Shown here one piece after another: positions 9,676 through 20,365 of a DNA stretch of 64,000 nucleotides. Made by a program: the position numbers and the translations under genes. Below the pieces are notes generated by a model. The model saw only the letters and a list, made by a program, of their open reading frames with translations. It was not told the origin of the DNA and did not search any database. Every line of letters begins with the position of its first letter. The first letter of the stretch is position 1. The stretch is from Calycina herbarum (Eukaryota > Ascomycota > Leotiomycetes > Helotiales > Pezizellaceae), in contig LLEY01000094.1 in NCBI GenBank assembly GCA_001414485.1, positions 124,001 to 188,000 on the forward strand, written 5' to 3'.

Positions 9676-12321
9676 CTAACTCCCATCCCCCAACGAATAC
9701 CCCCCCGTCCCTCTAATAACATAAACCTCACCAACCAGCACCGCACACCCCACCGCCATAGCAATAGCAATAATTGGCAAATTCACCCGCGCAAACTCCA
9801 GGCGTTTAACATGGATATGTTTCCTCTCCAAGATATCGCGCCATAACAAACCGGCGAGGGAAGCGGAGAAGGCGGTGCTGAAGGCGCCGTAGTTTACGCC
9901 TAGTGCCATGCTGTAGACTGTTGCCCAGAATGTGCGGTCTAAAACAGAGCGGGTTAGTTGGGTGAGAGAGGGGATGGGAAGGGGAAGTGTTTTTCGATTT
10001 TTGAATGAAGTATGAGGGGGATAGGAAATAATCTGGTGAGAGATAACTTACCCGAGATTGGGACGTCGGAGAGGCGGTGGATTTCTTCCCATGCTTGGAT
10101 TATGCGGGAGAGGAGGATGGTTGCGCCTATGTTTGTTCCTGCGAACTGTGGGTGCGGGTGTTAGTTTAGGGTTGGGGAATGAGGGGGGAGGATGAGGGAA
10201 GAGGGCAGGAGGAGAACTGGGATTTGTGGAAAGGGGTAGCGAGGAGTGAGGATGTAGACGAGGTTAATCAGACTAGTCAAAGAGAAGCAACCACTCGTGA
10301 ACTCTCCAGCACCCTCTAAATACGCAGTCTTCGTCCCTCTGCTACCCAAGATCTGTAAACCTCGGCCACAGGGGCTTGAGGCTGGGGACACGAAGGGAAA
10401 TCTTACAGCAAGTGGTTTTCGGGGATACTGAAATGAGAAACAAAACTTACGTTGCATAGAATTACAGACATGAATGCCATTCCTCCTATGGCACCAACAG
10501 TCCCCGTCTTATTAACCCATCGATCCCACCCGTAAGCGAAAACTGGCACCCATCCTTTCGTCACTAATGCCTGTACCAGAACGAACATGGCAAAAGCAAA
10601 AGGTATAAGCGCAAAAGGCAAATGCGCAACTACTGCTGTGACAGTAGGGAATGTCTCCTGTAGCCAGCGATATGAATCCGCCGTAAGTGAAACTAACGTC
10701 GATTTCTTCGGCTCCTTATTCGTCGCCCGTTCCGAAACTCGAGGTTTCTTCTCATCCAAGTTTGCCTCTTCACTCGAGGTAGGGACTTTTTCTATCACAT
10801 CACCGTCTGTCTCAACAGTAGGGGGGGTTTCGAGACATGCTCTTTCAGCTTCTTCCTCTTCTTCTCGGATTGCTCGTTGCGCGCGGGCGTCTTCTACTTC
10901 TTGGCGTCCTTTCCGGGCGATTTCTCGAGTTTCGTGACGGTGATACCATCCGAATCCTACGTCCCAGCAGAACATTACTACGGCAGCTGGTAAAGTGACC
11001 CAGAAGACAGGATGCGCACCACTCTTCGTACTTGAAGCATTGAGTGCTAACAGCGTGACGAGAGTTGCTGTCATGATGACTGCTCCAAACGCCGCACCCC
11101 CTTTATCAAGAAAAGGATTCATAATTTCCTCAAGTGACAGCAGTTTTCCCTGATCATCATCTGCCAAAGTTTCCTCTTCCTCGACGTTTCCACGTGCGTG
11201 TGGAATATTAGGATTCACGGGTTTCTTAGCCTTTGCTTCTTCGGATAACTCGTGCATCTTGATCGAATAAGGAATCAGACTCTCCTCGGCAAAAACAATA
11301 TACAGCAAGAAAGGAAACAGCACAATCGCCGTCGCAACAACAGGCACAATCATATTCGCCGTATAATCCACAAAGCGGATCTTAAACGCCCCCGCCAGCA
11401 CCAGATTCGTTGGGTTGGAGGACACCAGAATGGCGGAGGCGATGTTTGCTACGGCGAATTGGGTATGTATCCAAGCCCGTGGATGGATGATGTTACTCGA
11501 TACGCGTGTCATATACGCTAAAAAGGCTGTGCCGGAGAGGATGATGGGGTCGTTTCCTATAGCACTTCCTAGAATGAAGAAGAAGGCGTAGAGATAGAAG
11601 AATAGTCTATGTCCTACCTTTCCGCCTTTTTGAAGGACTTTGAAGGCTAAGTAGCGGATGAGTCCTGAGGCGTCGATGGAGATGGCGATGTAGGCTAGGG
11701 TGATGAAGAAGACCATTATGTCGAGGGGGGAGATGTTGTTCGCGCCATAGGTTCCTTCGCGGACTTCTTTGGCGCCGATGGCGAGGATGGCGAGGAGGAA
11801 GATGTCTGCTATTAGGGGGGCGGTGACGAAGTTGATGGGGAAGAGGAGTTTTATTAGGAATGAGGGTTTGTGGTGGGAGTGGTGGGTTTTTTGGCGGGGG
11901 GAGATTATTCGTAATGAGCTTAGGGTGTCTAGGAAGGCATTGGAGATTGCTCGTGGAACAAATATGGGTATGTGAAAGGGAAAGAGGACGACGATATCTG
12001 AGGTATGTGGTTAGTGATTGTGAGTTTTCAATTGCGTTCATCATGTCTCTTCATGAGAGCAGCCCCCAGATTTTGCCCCCAGATTTTGCACCCAGAAATC
12101 ATAGCAATTGCGCGAATATATAAGTAGATTTCATTACAAAAAGATGACGGAAAATTGTCGCAAGCCTCATCTCACTCAGAATCAATGGTATTTTGTGAAT
12201 GCAATTCAATGAGAAGATGAGATTGAAAATTTCTTCCATGCTTACTAGTGAGGACGAAAACGATCAACGTGACAATTGACCGCCAATTCCTGATTTGACC
12301 GGTATCCAAATCCTCGGCCAT
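9676..12321 (-). CDS. ArsB/NhaD-like membrane ion transporter (citrate-transporter-like domain)
   Basis: Four exons (12321-12246, 11997-10451, 10145-10052, 9938-9676) give 659 aa. The first short exon (MAEDLDTGQIRNWRSIVTLI) is joined by a phase-1 intron that creates an Asn in TNIVVLFPFHIPI, so the N-terminal helix is continuous. Many hydrophobic helices carry ion-transporter (IT) superfamily hallmarks: AYIAISIDASGL, GNDPIILSGTAF, SSNPTNLVLAGAF, and FAGTNIGATILLSRIIQ near the C-terminus. A long charged cytosolic loop (about residues 260-450, Glu/Arg/Lys-rich) separates the halves. The family covers arsenite efflux and Na+/H+ antiport; the substrate cannot be told here. The third intron is long for this window (305 nt) and contains an open frame, but joining C-N to FAGTN matches the family. 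Location: plasma or vacuolar membrane (inferred). Confidence 0.88.
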
Positions 12322-13011
12322 CTTGACCCAACAGGATGAGGATACACCTCTATCTCAAAGACGACCAACCCTTCGGTCGACTAGATAAAGTCTTCGTGAC
12401 GATTTATTAGGGCGGGGAGTGACGTGGATGAGGTTCTTGACAGCAGCGGGGCAAGGAACTTCTTTTGACCTTCGGCGAGTGTTCGGTGGCAGGCGTAGCG
12501 TGCCGTGCCGATAGGTGGCTGCTGTTGGGAGGCTGAGTTGGCGTGCTGTGGTTGCTTGTGTGTGGTAGCCTGAGGAAGGTGCGGTGCTAAGAGAGAGGCA
12601 AAATGACCCTCGTTTTTTCGTCAAAATCCGATGGAGTGAGAATCTGGTTGCCTTCGCGGAGATCTGTGCTGAGAATTGGTCAAACGATTGACATCACTTC
12701 TCTCCTTCTTATTCGGATGCCTGATTCACTCCAATGGTCATTCACGTTGTTGTAAGCCTGGTAAGCCCTATCTTGACACTGTCTTGGCCTCTCTTGGCCT
12801 CTCTTGGCCCGTTGAGCGATTTCTCTTGATGCTGAAGGACTTCTCGTCTTTCACGTACATCGCTCTGTTTCTCATCTCCCGTGTCTTCGGATCAGCGTCA
12901 GCCTCACCCTCACTCTCACTCTCACTTCTCCACGTGCTCCAGCTGGTCGATGTTATTTATCACTCCTCCCATCCACATATGCATCGCCTTCCTTGGTTCC
13001 CTTGACTCCGC
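12322..13011. other. Divergent intergenic region
   Basis: About 690 bp between the ion transporter (minus) and the seven-TM gene (plus); it should contain both promoters. CT-rich tracts lie at 12780-12960. Short open frames are present on both strands, with no recognisable domain. Confidence 0.4.
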
Positions 13012-15107
13012 TTGGTACAAGACCATGTGTTGGTCATGCCCGCAATTGCTTCTTCCCCCGATCTCTTGAACACTCTGAACACTCTTGTGCTTGTCCCTCG
13101 CAACGTCTCGGCCTTGTCATCCAATGTCACTGTCCCCCATCTACAGGTCGTTTGTGCCTGGCCTCTGTCGGGCCAGTACGGACTTGGTAGTAGGGCCTTG
13201 TTAGTCAACCCCACCATCTCCCCACAACCCACTTCCCCAAAACTCAATTGCCACCCACCATCACACCCACCATCACACCCACCATCACTGAATCCACACT
13301 TCACTTGGGCGGGGAACCACCCAGCCTCACTCAACAACACCACGTTTATTCGTACTAACAAATGTAGATACTACCTTCTCATCGCTGCGTGTGTCTTCGC
13401 CAGAAAGGCAGAATGGCTTCGCAGTGCCTGCCTAGCCGCGGCTCTACTTTTCCCCACCGTGGCAGCTCTCCACGGAATCGTTTTAGCATCCATCCACGTA
13501 AATGGAGCTGTTGATATGGACATCTACGGCGCATTCCAATTCTGTTCGATAGGCATATTGGCTGCGCCAGTGACAGTAAAGCTGTCAAGAACCTACTTTT
13601 ACGACCCAGGAAGAAACATCATTTTTGTATGGACCGGAATTATTCTAGCTGGTGAGAAGGCTGTTCCCCTTTTTCTCTCTACGAATTCTGTCTAACGGTC
13701 TTTGTGCAGGACTCCTAAGCTTAACTGTCGAATTCTTTCGAATCACACCCTCTCCTTGTTTCTTCGATGACAACAACAATACCGTATCCACCAACCCAAG
13801 AGAGTTTAAATATGGCACCTCTTGCGGTCTACAATGCCTTGTCGACAACGGCCCCGTTTCCCCCCTTCGAGGTGGATCCGTGAATAATATTTATGTCATT
13901 CCCGCGCCTGATAAACTATCCTTCGATACCGTCACTATACTTGCGGCAGCATGTTCCATCCCCGCTATTCTGTCACTCGTATCCATGTGGAATAAGATCC
14001 TCGAGATCAATTGGAAGAGTAGATATGGTGATAGGGAGGCCGAGTTGAATGATCAACCCATAGAGGGCACGAATGGGGCAACCGTTCAGAATATGAAGAG
14101 GATCAATACCGTGGCAAGGATATTCTTGAGCACGATTGAGATTCCATTGTTTGGTGCGGCGGTCCTTGCTATTATGATTCTTGGCGAGCTGAACTTTTTC
14201 AGTTCTCAGGTCAATTATCAAACCGAGCCTATTGCTAGTATTGGTAAGCAAAATCAATCTGAGGAATTTTTATCGCAACTAACAATATATAGGTCAATGG
14301 GCGCCTATAGTCGGTTCCGGGTTAGCAGTAATCGGCTCCTTATACGTCCTCTGGGCAACCGACGAAGAAGAAGAAAAAAGGCGACCAATGCGCATGCAAG
14401 AAAGTGAAATGCGGGAAGCAATTCGCGGTCTCTCCCCTTCTTCCAACCCCAATGCCCCAGCAACTCCCAACCCCGAGCAACCAGAAACCACCCACCCAAA
14501 GACTCCAAATCAAGAGACTCGCCATTCAGAAGAATTACTACCTCCCAGTAGACTGAGAAGATTCACCACCCAGGCCTCGACTTCAAGTGCCTGGCGAACC
14601 GATGCCGGAAACAGGAAGAAAATTGCCAAAACTTTAACTGCTATTGGTACCTATATCGGAACAGCAGCACAAGATCGCTTCGATGACTCGGAATTTAAAC
14701 GCGGGAAAGCTGTTGATTTCCCCGAAATTCCCGGAGAAGCGAATCGAAATCGGGAATTGCCTCGTATTAGAGAAGTTTACAACCCTGAACGAGATGCAGA
14801 TGGGATGGTTACAAGAACACATTCGAGAGCGAATAGTCCTGCACCTTCGATAATGAGTGTGAGGGGTAGTACTTCTTTCGACGAGAATCGACCTGAAGGG
14901 AGTGAGCGTGGGAGGCCTGTAGCTCCTGCTCGGCGGAGAAGAGCTACGCTTGAGGTTCCGCTGGCGAGTCCGACGCATCAGCATACGAGGAACGCACCGA
15001 GTTCGGGTTCAATTCCGAGTGTTATTATGGTTGACGATGCTGATAGTCCGAGCTCGCCTACTATTGTTGTTTCTACTGATTTTGAGGATGGGGAACGGCC
15101 GCCTTGA
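13012..15107 (+). CDS. Seven-TM candidate membrane protein with long cytosolic tail
   Basis: Four exons (13012-13199, 13368-13651, 13710-14243, 14293-15107) give 606 aa. The first intron is supported by a textbook TACTAAC branch site seven bases before its TAG acceptor, and splicing joins GSRAL to YYLLIAACVFARK. I count seven likely TM helices: YYLLIAACVF; CLAAALLFPTVAALHGIVLA; FQFCSIGILAAPVTV; IIFVWTGIILAGLLSLTV; TVTILAAACSIPAILSLV; IPLFGAAVLAIMILGEL; IVGSGLAVIGSLYVLW. Between helices 4 and 5 is a Cys-containing loop (PCFFDDN...CGLQC) that may be disulfide-bonded. A ~240-residue Ser/Pro/Arg-rich tail follows. Seven helices plus a tail resemble a receptor, but I cannot match a GPCR class, so the function is left open. 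The true first exon may lie further upstream. Confidence 0.75.
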
Positions 15108-15890
15108 ACACGTTGATATTTATTAAATGTTTCAAATCCGAGATATGCTTCTTAATATACTTACGACAAACTCGTCAAGTTACCGCAATCCTGAGCTGGC
15201 CCGGGGATATACGAATGTCGGGTTGTCGGCTTGGGAAGCAGATGGGCTGATTCAAGAAATCATCACGAATGAAGGGAGAAGGAATGGAAATGTGTTTGAG
15301 GAAAGGTAGGTGAAGAAGATAAGTCTGTTTTTGCAAACAAAAGGTATTTGTTTTAGACAAAAGTATGATGCATTTACTAGTAAGGCATTTAAGCGTCAGA
15401 TGTAACGAGCTTATATATATATATATACCCTCTTCCCGTGTTACGTTCCGGTTCTTTGGGTGCTTTTGCTATATTTTCTTACTTGTCTCTGCTTGTGGAT
15501 AGCTACTTTTATTTCCACAACTGCTAGAAGTTCAAGGTCATCATTTTCTATTGCTAAGTCTTGTTAATATCTTGGTGGTGAGGAGGAGCTTGAAGTTTCT
15601 TGTTGCTTTCCAGGGGGATTCGAAGATGGCATTGTATACGTGTTTCTAGAGCTTTCGACAACACCTCATATAATGCCGGAGATGAAAAATGCCGGAGATG
15701 AAAGTAGAAGGCGAGCTTTTACAAAGCGAAAGAGAGTAAGACAGGATCATGATTCATGGAGAGCAAAGAATGGCAACGATGAGAACTGGGTATTTGGAAG
15801 CCAAGTGTCAGCCATGGATGGAAGCTTCTGTTGTATGCGAGAACTTATTCGCTTAGCTCGAAGAATCCTTGGAGCTCGAGTATATAAAAC
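15108..15890. other. Intergenic spacer with TA microsatellite
   Basis: A short TA dinucleotide tract sits at about 15411-15426. A TATA-like motif (GTATATAAAA) at about 15879 could be the core promoter of the doubtful small gene that follows. No gene is supported. Confidence 0.35.
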
Positions 15891-16343
15891 TTGACCTCAT
15901 CTTCTCGGAAAACAAAACAATCCAAATCAACTGAAATCCACCATACACTGAAACCCCGCAACGAAAAGGACTATCACTCCACAAAGTCTTCACGATGCTC
16001 GTTCACGTCGACATCCGGTTCTCTCAGGGACCCCCCACCTCGACCCCCACCTATTGATCACCCTGCGGTACAGCAACTTTTCTCCTTCTCCTGTGACTCA
16101 ACCATGATTGATCTCAGTACCTCTCCACACACCACCATCAGAGAACTTGAGGGGCTGATCAAGGAGTCTTGTGTGTACAAAAAATCTTCGGCAGGAAACG
16201 AGATGGCACTTCAAGGCCTTTCCGTGGTCTTTGATTGCCGTCATCCTCGTCGGAGGAGGGAAGAGGTAATCACTACTGATGATGATTTTACGGGATGCGT
16301 TGGGCTCGATAGAGGTCGTCGGAAGCGGGGACCATCGGATTGA
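15891..16343 (+). CDS. Doubtful small gene, related to the degenerate gene at 17.2 kb
   Basis: The open frame codes for up to 150 aa; an internal ATG at 16104 (MIDLSTSPHTTIRELEGL) would leave about 80. A TATA-like box lies just upstream (15879). I recognise no family. The C-terminal half pattern (TIRELEGLIKES...VVFDCRH...ITTDDDF) resembles the degenerate frame at 17182-17551 (TIKDFTDFVSNS...YFGCTGH...LDDGDL), so the two could be diverged copies. The real exon structure may differ and the gene could be dead. Weak support only. Confidence 0.3.
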   Translation: MTSSSRKTKQSKSTEIHHTLKPRNEKDYHSTKSSRCSFTSTSGSLRDPPPRPPPIDHPAVQQLFSFSCDSTMIDLSTSPHTTIRELEGLIKESCVYKKSSAGNEMALQGLSVVFDCRHPRRRREEVITTDDDFTGCVGLDRGRRKRGPSD

Positions 16344-17181
16344 AGCCACTTTTGTTTTCCGGCACGGCGCTGATTGTGAGGGAGAAGATGGCTGGGGATG
16401 GAAAAGTGGGCTGGAATGAATTATTTTGGGTGAAGGACTTGGTGTAGCGAATTGACCGAAATTGAATAAGAGAAGAGTTGAGGATGCGTTTAAAGTATCA
16501 GTGATTAAGGCTTTTCGGGGGCTGCGATGAGTGTTGTTTGTGTTTTGCAACATTGTGCATTTGAAATGATCGCTGGTCTGAGGTCGGAAATGGATAAGCT
16601 TTGCTTTTCCCAAACGGTCCGCTGGGGGTTGGGGTCTGTCGTTTTACGGACTTAGTTGAAGATGCTACTCGAGTACCCTCCGAAACTACAAAATTGTGTG
16701 GGAGAAGAAATCTTTCGCCAGCTTTGATTCGTACACTCTCAAAGCTATACTACATTTCGCTTCTTACTCCGCATCTATCGGGAATTCTGACGCCCTCTGG
16801 TGGGTTGTACATCTGATGCCTTCTAACATGTGGTAGAAAACTCTTATGGAAAGGTTCCGAGAAAAGAAGCTTAGAATCTTTGGACGGGGAAATGAAAACA
16901 ATAGAACGTCAACGATCGAAAAGTGTTTGGGTTGGGAAGCTTCTCCATTATGCGACTTGGTAATGATAGATCTTCAGTTTAGAATTTAAAAGCATGATGG
17001 AGTTCTTATAGGCCCTCGTGTATATAAACCGAGGCCAAATGATCCTCACAAGCACCAAGCTACGAAAGCTTACTCTTACCAAGATTCCGCTTCCCACAAC
17101 GCTAACCGAGAGCTAGCACGAAGCAAAACTCCACAAGCGCCGCAACGAATTCTCGTTCCATTCCTTTTCTCCGCCCCAGAA
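16344..17181. other. Intergenic spacer
   Basis: Nothing recognisable except a TATA-like GTATATAAACC at about 17020, upstream of the degenerate small frame. No RNA gene or repeat seen. Confidence 0.35.
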
Positions 17182-17551
17182 ATGAACTGGTTGAGGCAAA
17201 TGGTACCAAAGCCTTCCCCAGTGCTCTTCGAATTTCGCGTCACAGGTCTTCACGATGACGACAACGAGCTCGCCAGATACGGAGCCATCCCCATCGCTAC
17301 TTTCCCTTCGCCCACAATAAAGGATTTCACAGATTTTGTCTCCAACAGCAAAGTGGGCACCCAACTAACTGGTGAAAGAAGGATGCAAAGCAGACCCTGT
17401 CATGGCTGCTGTGAACTGATACTTTGGTTGTACTGGCCATAAAACGGGAATTCTTGATGATGGTGATTTGAGGAATACCTTGGGAATGATGAAGGCTAGA
17501 GGCTGGATTGATACTATGCTCGTGACTTTTGTCAACGCGCATGCCGAGTAG
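17182..17551 (+). pseudogene. Possible decayed small gene
   Basis: Starts MNWLRQMVPKPSPVLFEFRV behind a TATA-like box (about 17020). The first frame runs to about 17360 (IATFPSPTIKDFTDFVSNS). Then a different frame is needed to continue with ADPVMAAVN, a TGA at about 17425, YFGCTGHKTGILDDGDLR and MMKARGWIDTMLVTFVNAHAE before a stop near 17551. So at least one frame shift and one internal stop break it, unless an unrecognised intron removes both. The shared TI+xL...F.C...DD pattern with the frame at 15.9-16.3 kb is the main reason to list it. No function is proposed. Confidence 0.3.
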
Positions 17552-18547
17552 TGAACCCAGAACGTCGACTTCCTAATACTGGAGAGTAGTTCCGGCTGTC
17601 TTTGTGTTGTCAAGAAAGAAACACGAAAGGCGGTGGTGAGGAGCAGAATGTATCAGTTGTGGGGGCTTGTTAGGTAGGGTTGGACTATGCATATTGATAA
17701 ATCTGTACTTATGCCATTGAGATTTGGCAGGTCAAAATAAAGAGCCTTCAAACCTCCCACGCTTTCACTGAATTTCCCTCACAATCTAAGCGAGTTAAAG
17801 GTCTACAGCAAACGTTCACAAAATGATATTCGCTAAATTGTATCCACGGTTGATAGGTAACAACAATAACTCTTGTGTAGAAATAAGAATTTGAAAGAAA
17901 AGCAAGTTCGTGCTGGCAAGTGAAAGTTATCCTACTCGGAACGTAACCTTTTTCCATACGAAAGCTACCTAGGGACGTCAAACTTCGCTAGAATCATTTC
18001 CGAAGTAAAGCTTGATACAGTGACTTAGAAAAAGAAAGATAAGTGTAGGCTGGTGATGAGTATTACTATGAGGAGAAAAATTCTTTGACCCGGCGATGGA
18101 TATATAACTGTTCAGGAGCTGGATGAGGGGCAAAGAAAATTTCCTTATTCAGAGCTCTTGAAGGAGCAAGCGAAACCGCCTAGGAAGAAGAAAGTAGTTT
18201 TTTGTGGGGGTATCGTTGTATTTGTGGTGTCTGTCTTTATCCTGCAGAGTTATATGGGCAAGATAAGGGGCGAAGGGAAGATAAAACTTTGAAATTTCAT
18301 GTTCGATTGGTGTTTCTTCGAGCTTCCTGGGCTTGCTTATCGATCTTTGGTTCCCTGGAGCGACTTATCATTTGAATGTTAACATGTTTTCTTTATTCTT
18401 ATTTAGCTTACTATCATTTGGGACACATTTGGAAAGGATAATATTATCTATATTTGAAGATTTAGGAGTTTTATTATTGAGAAGTGTGATATCGAAGTGT
18501 AGATTGACAAGCGAGTCAACGTTTAGCACCAGGAGGTATTAGTCAAC
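17552..18547. other. Intergenic spacer
   Basis: About 1 kb with only short, unsupported open frames on both strands. It lies 3' of the fusion gene that follows on the minus strand. Confidence 0.4.
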
Positions 18548-20365
18548 CTACTTGAGATGACGAAGCCAGGAGGGTTCCATCGTCTTCATAAGTCCACCAA
18601 TATCCATTCTACGGAGAGCTTCCAAATTAAGGTTTGCAAGCAGAGGCGAATTTGGATCCTTCTTCCCAATTTCCGCCAATTCTTGAAGTAAACCCTCTTT
18701 CCAGCCCTTTCCAATCTTTCCAGCTTCCTTCTCGAAAGTCAAAAGAAGCTGTCTGTCACCGGTAATGCCACCTTTCTTGCCTCCAAGAAAGTTGGCCCAG
18801 ATTTCGGCATCGTAGGATTCTTGATTGAAATGTTTGCCTTCGACATCGATGATGTATTTATCGATGTTGGAGAAAACATGGTTTATTTGTTCCAGGGTTA
18901 CGATTTCAGTGGGATATTCTTCATCGAAGGACATACCCATTTCTTCGCTAAGGCTTTGAAGTGCTCTGATGTAATTTTCCTTTTGAACGGCATCGATCTT
19001 ATGGAGTACGGCCATATTATCGATATCGCTTTTCCCCGTAGCTTGGAACTTCGCGACGCTACCAGAGACAAAACCAAAAACAAGGTTGGATCCAAAGATA
19101 TCGTTCATGAGTTTGCTGGTTCGTTTGAAAATTTGCTTACACTTACCAGCACTGAACTTCGCCTTATCTTCTGGTCTCTTTTCAAGAAATTTGAAAATCT
19201 CGAGGGGGATGAGAATTGGTCTCGCTTCAATCTTACCCTGTGTTGCCACGAAAGAAGCACCGTAGCTGAATCCTCCATATGCACTATTTCCAGACTCAAC
19301 GTCTAAAATTGTCTTTTCGCGATAGACAATTGAGCGTTGAAGAGTGTCAACGTATGGGCTTGAACCAAAGAGAGAGACGTACATCCCATTAGCTGCATAC
19401 CGCGGATCTTCGAAGTAAGTGGACAACTGGCTATCCTCATCGTAAATATTGACAAAGAAGACTGGCGAGAAGAATTCTTGGTAGTTTGTTGTCTTGGACA
19501 AAGAACTAACAATAACTGTGGGGTAGACAATTGATTTAGCGAAATCAAGGGTCCCACCGAGAGTAATTTCTTCTCCGTGTTTATAGAGTAGAGAAGCGAT
19601 ATGAACAAGTCCCTCTTCGTCTGCGATTCTGCCAACCGTCACTTCGGGATCGGTGTAAGAACCGACCTTTACTTTCGCAATTGCCAATTCAAGACGAGTA
19701 AGAAATTTTTCAGCAATGTCTTTATGCACGAGGATGTCATCCGGTCCAGCGCAATCCTGACCACTGTTGAAAGTCTTGGCCTCGACAGTCTTCTCAACAG
19801 CGAGATCAAGATGTGCATCTGGTGCGACAACAATAGGATTACAACCCCATCCATTGAACAAGAAAAGAGAATCCTTCTTAGTCTTTGAGAGAACCTTTCG
19901 TGCATTACTTTCCTTGCCTGTGAAGATCGTTACATCTGCATTAGCAACATATCCTTGCACGAACTCTTCCCGGGTATCCCATCGAATTTGTATATTTGGA
20001 AAGAAATCGTTCAATTTCAAAAGGGGTGACAGGTCATGGAAGACTGGTCCCATTTTTTGGGGTGTGCGGAGGTAGACGTTGTCTGCCATTAGCGAGGGAA
20101 TGATGGCAAATAGGACCAAGGAGTAGATTGGTAGGTTAAGGGGGAAGAATGTTGCGACTTGTTCGGTGCGCTGAGTGAGATATTTGGAAATCTCGTGGGT
20201 TGAAGTGAGACACTCGATGCTGCGCTCGATCTCGTCCGCTGTTGTTGCGTGGCTTTGGTAGATTGTGAGGAGCGAGGTTAGATCAGGCTCAATTGACTGC
20301 AAGTGAGTTACGAAGTTTTTGCAAACTTGCGAGACTTCTTGCAGTCTAATTTGTGTGGAGTCCAT
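18548..20365 (-). CDS. Aldehyde dehydrogenase-like / nucleotidyltransferase-like fusion
   Basis: A single exon; the start chosen at 20365 (MDSTQIRLQEVSQ) gives 605 aa, while the open frame extends to 20557 with a hydrophobic, less likely leader. Residues ~1-395 are an aldehyde dehydrogenase (ALDH) fold: the active-site block NSGQDCAGPDDILV carries the nucleophile Cys (about residue 205), then FFSPVFFV, YGGFSYGASFV and RPILIPLEIF. The usual general-base Glu in the LELGG motif is absent (FNGWGCNPIVV), reminiscent of CoA-acylating ALDHs that also lack it. Residues ~410-605 show the polymerase-beta-type nucleotidyltransferase signature: GS at ~435-436, then SDID with Asp at ~447 and 449. A normal ALDH is ~480-500 aa, so the N-terminal part is short. 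Role unknown: possibly making an activated acyl or nucleotidylated product. Well supported as a continuous coding frame. Confidence 0.85.
   Translation of the reverse strand: MDSTQIRLQEVSQVCKNFVTHLQSIEPDLTSLLTIYQSHATTADEIERSIECLTSTHEISKYLTQRTEQVATFFPLNLPIYSLVLFAIIPSLMADNVYLRTPQKMGPVFHDLSPLLKLNDFFPNIQIRWDTREEFVQGYVANADVTIFTGKESNARKVLSKTKKDSLFLFNGWGCNPIVVAPDAHLDLAVEKTVEAKTFNSGQDCAGPDDILVHKDIAEKFLTRLELAIAKVKVGSYTDPEVTVGRIADEEGLVHIASLLYKHGEEITLGGTLDFAKSIVYPTVIVSSLSKTTNYQEFFSPVFFVNIYDEDSQLSTYFEDPRYAANGMYVSLFGSSPYVDTLQRSIVYREKTILDVESGNSAYGGFSYGASFVATQGKIEARPILIPLEIFKFLEKRPEDKAKFSAGKCKQIFKRTSKLMNDIFGSNLVFGFVSGSVAKFQATGKSDIDNMAVLHKIDAVQKENYIRALQSLSEEMGMSFDEEYPTEIVTLEQINHVFSNIDKYIIDVEGKHFNQESYDAEIWANFLGGKKGGITGDRQLLLTFEKEAGKIGKGWKEGLLQELAEIGKKDPNSPLLANLNLEALRRMDIGGLMKTMEPSWLRHLK

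Noticed and set aside
10161..10457. Open frame inside the ArsB/NhaD-like gene, minus strand
   Set aside because: It lies within a GT-AG intron; joining the neighbouring exons directly restores the conserved ILCN-FAGTNIG block.
12355..12624. 89-codon minus-strand frame
   Set aside because: Overlaps the likely 5' UTR/promoter of the ion transporter, Arg/Ser-rich, no domain.
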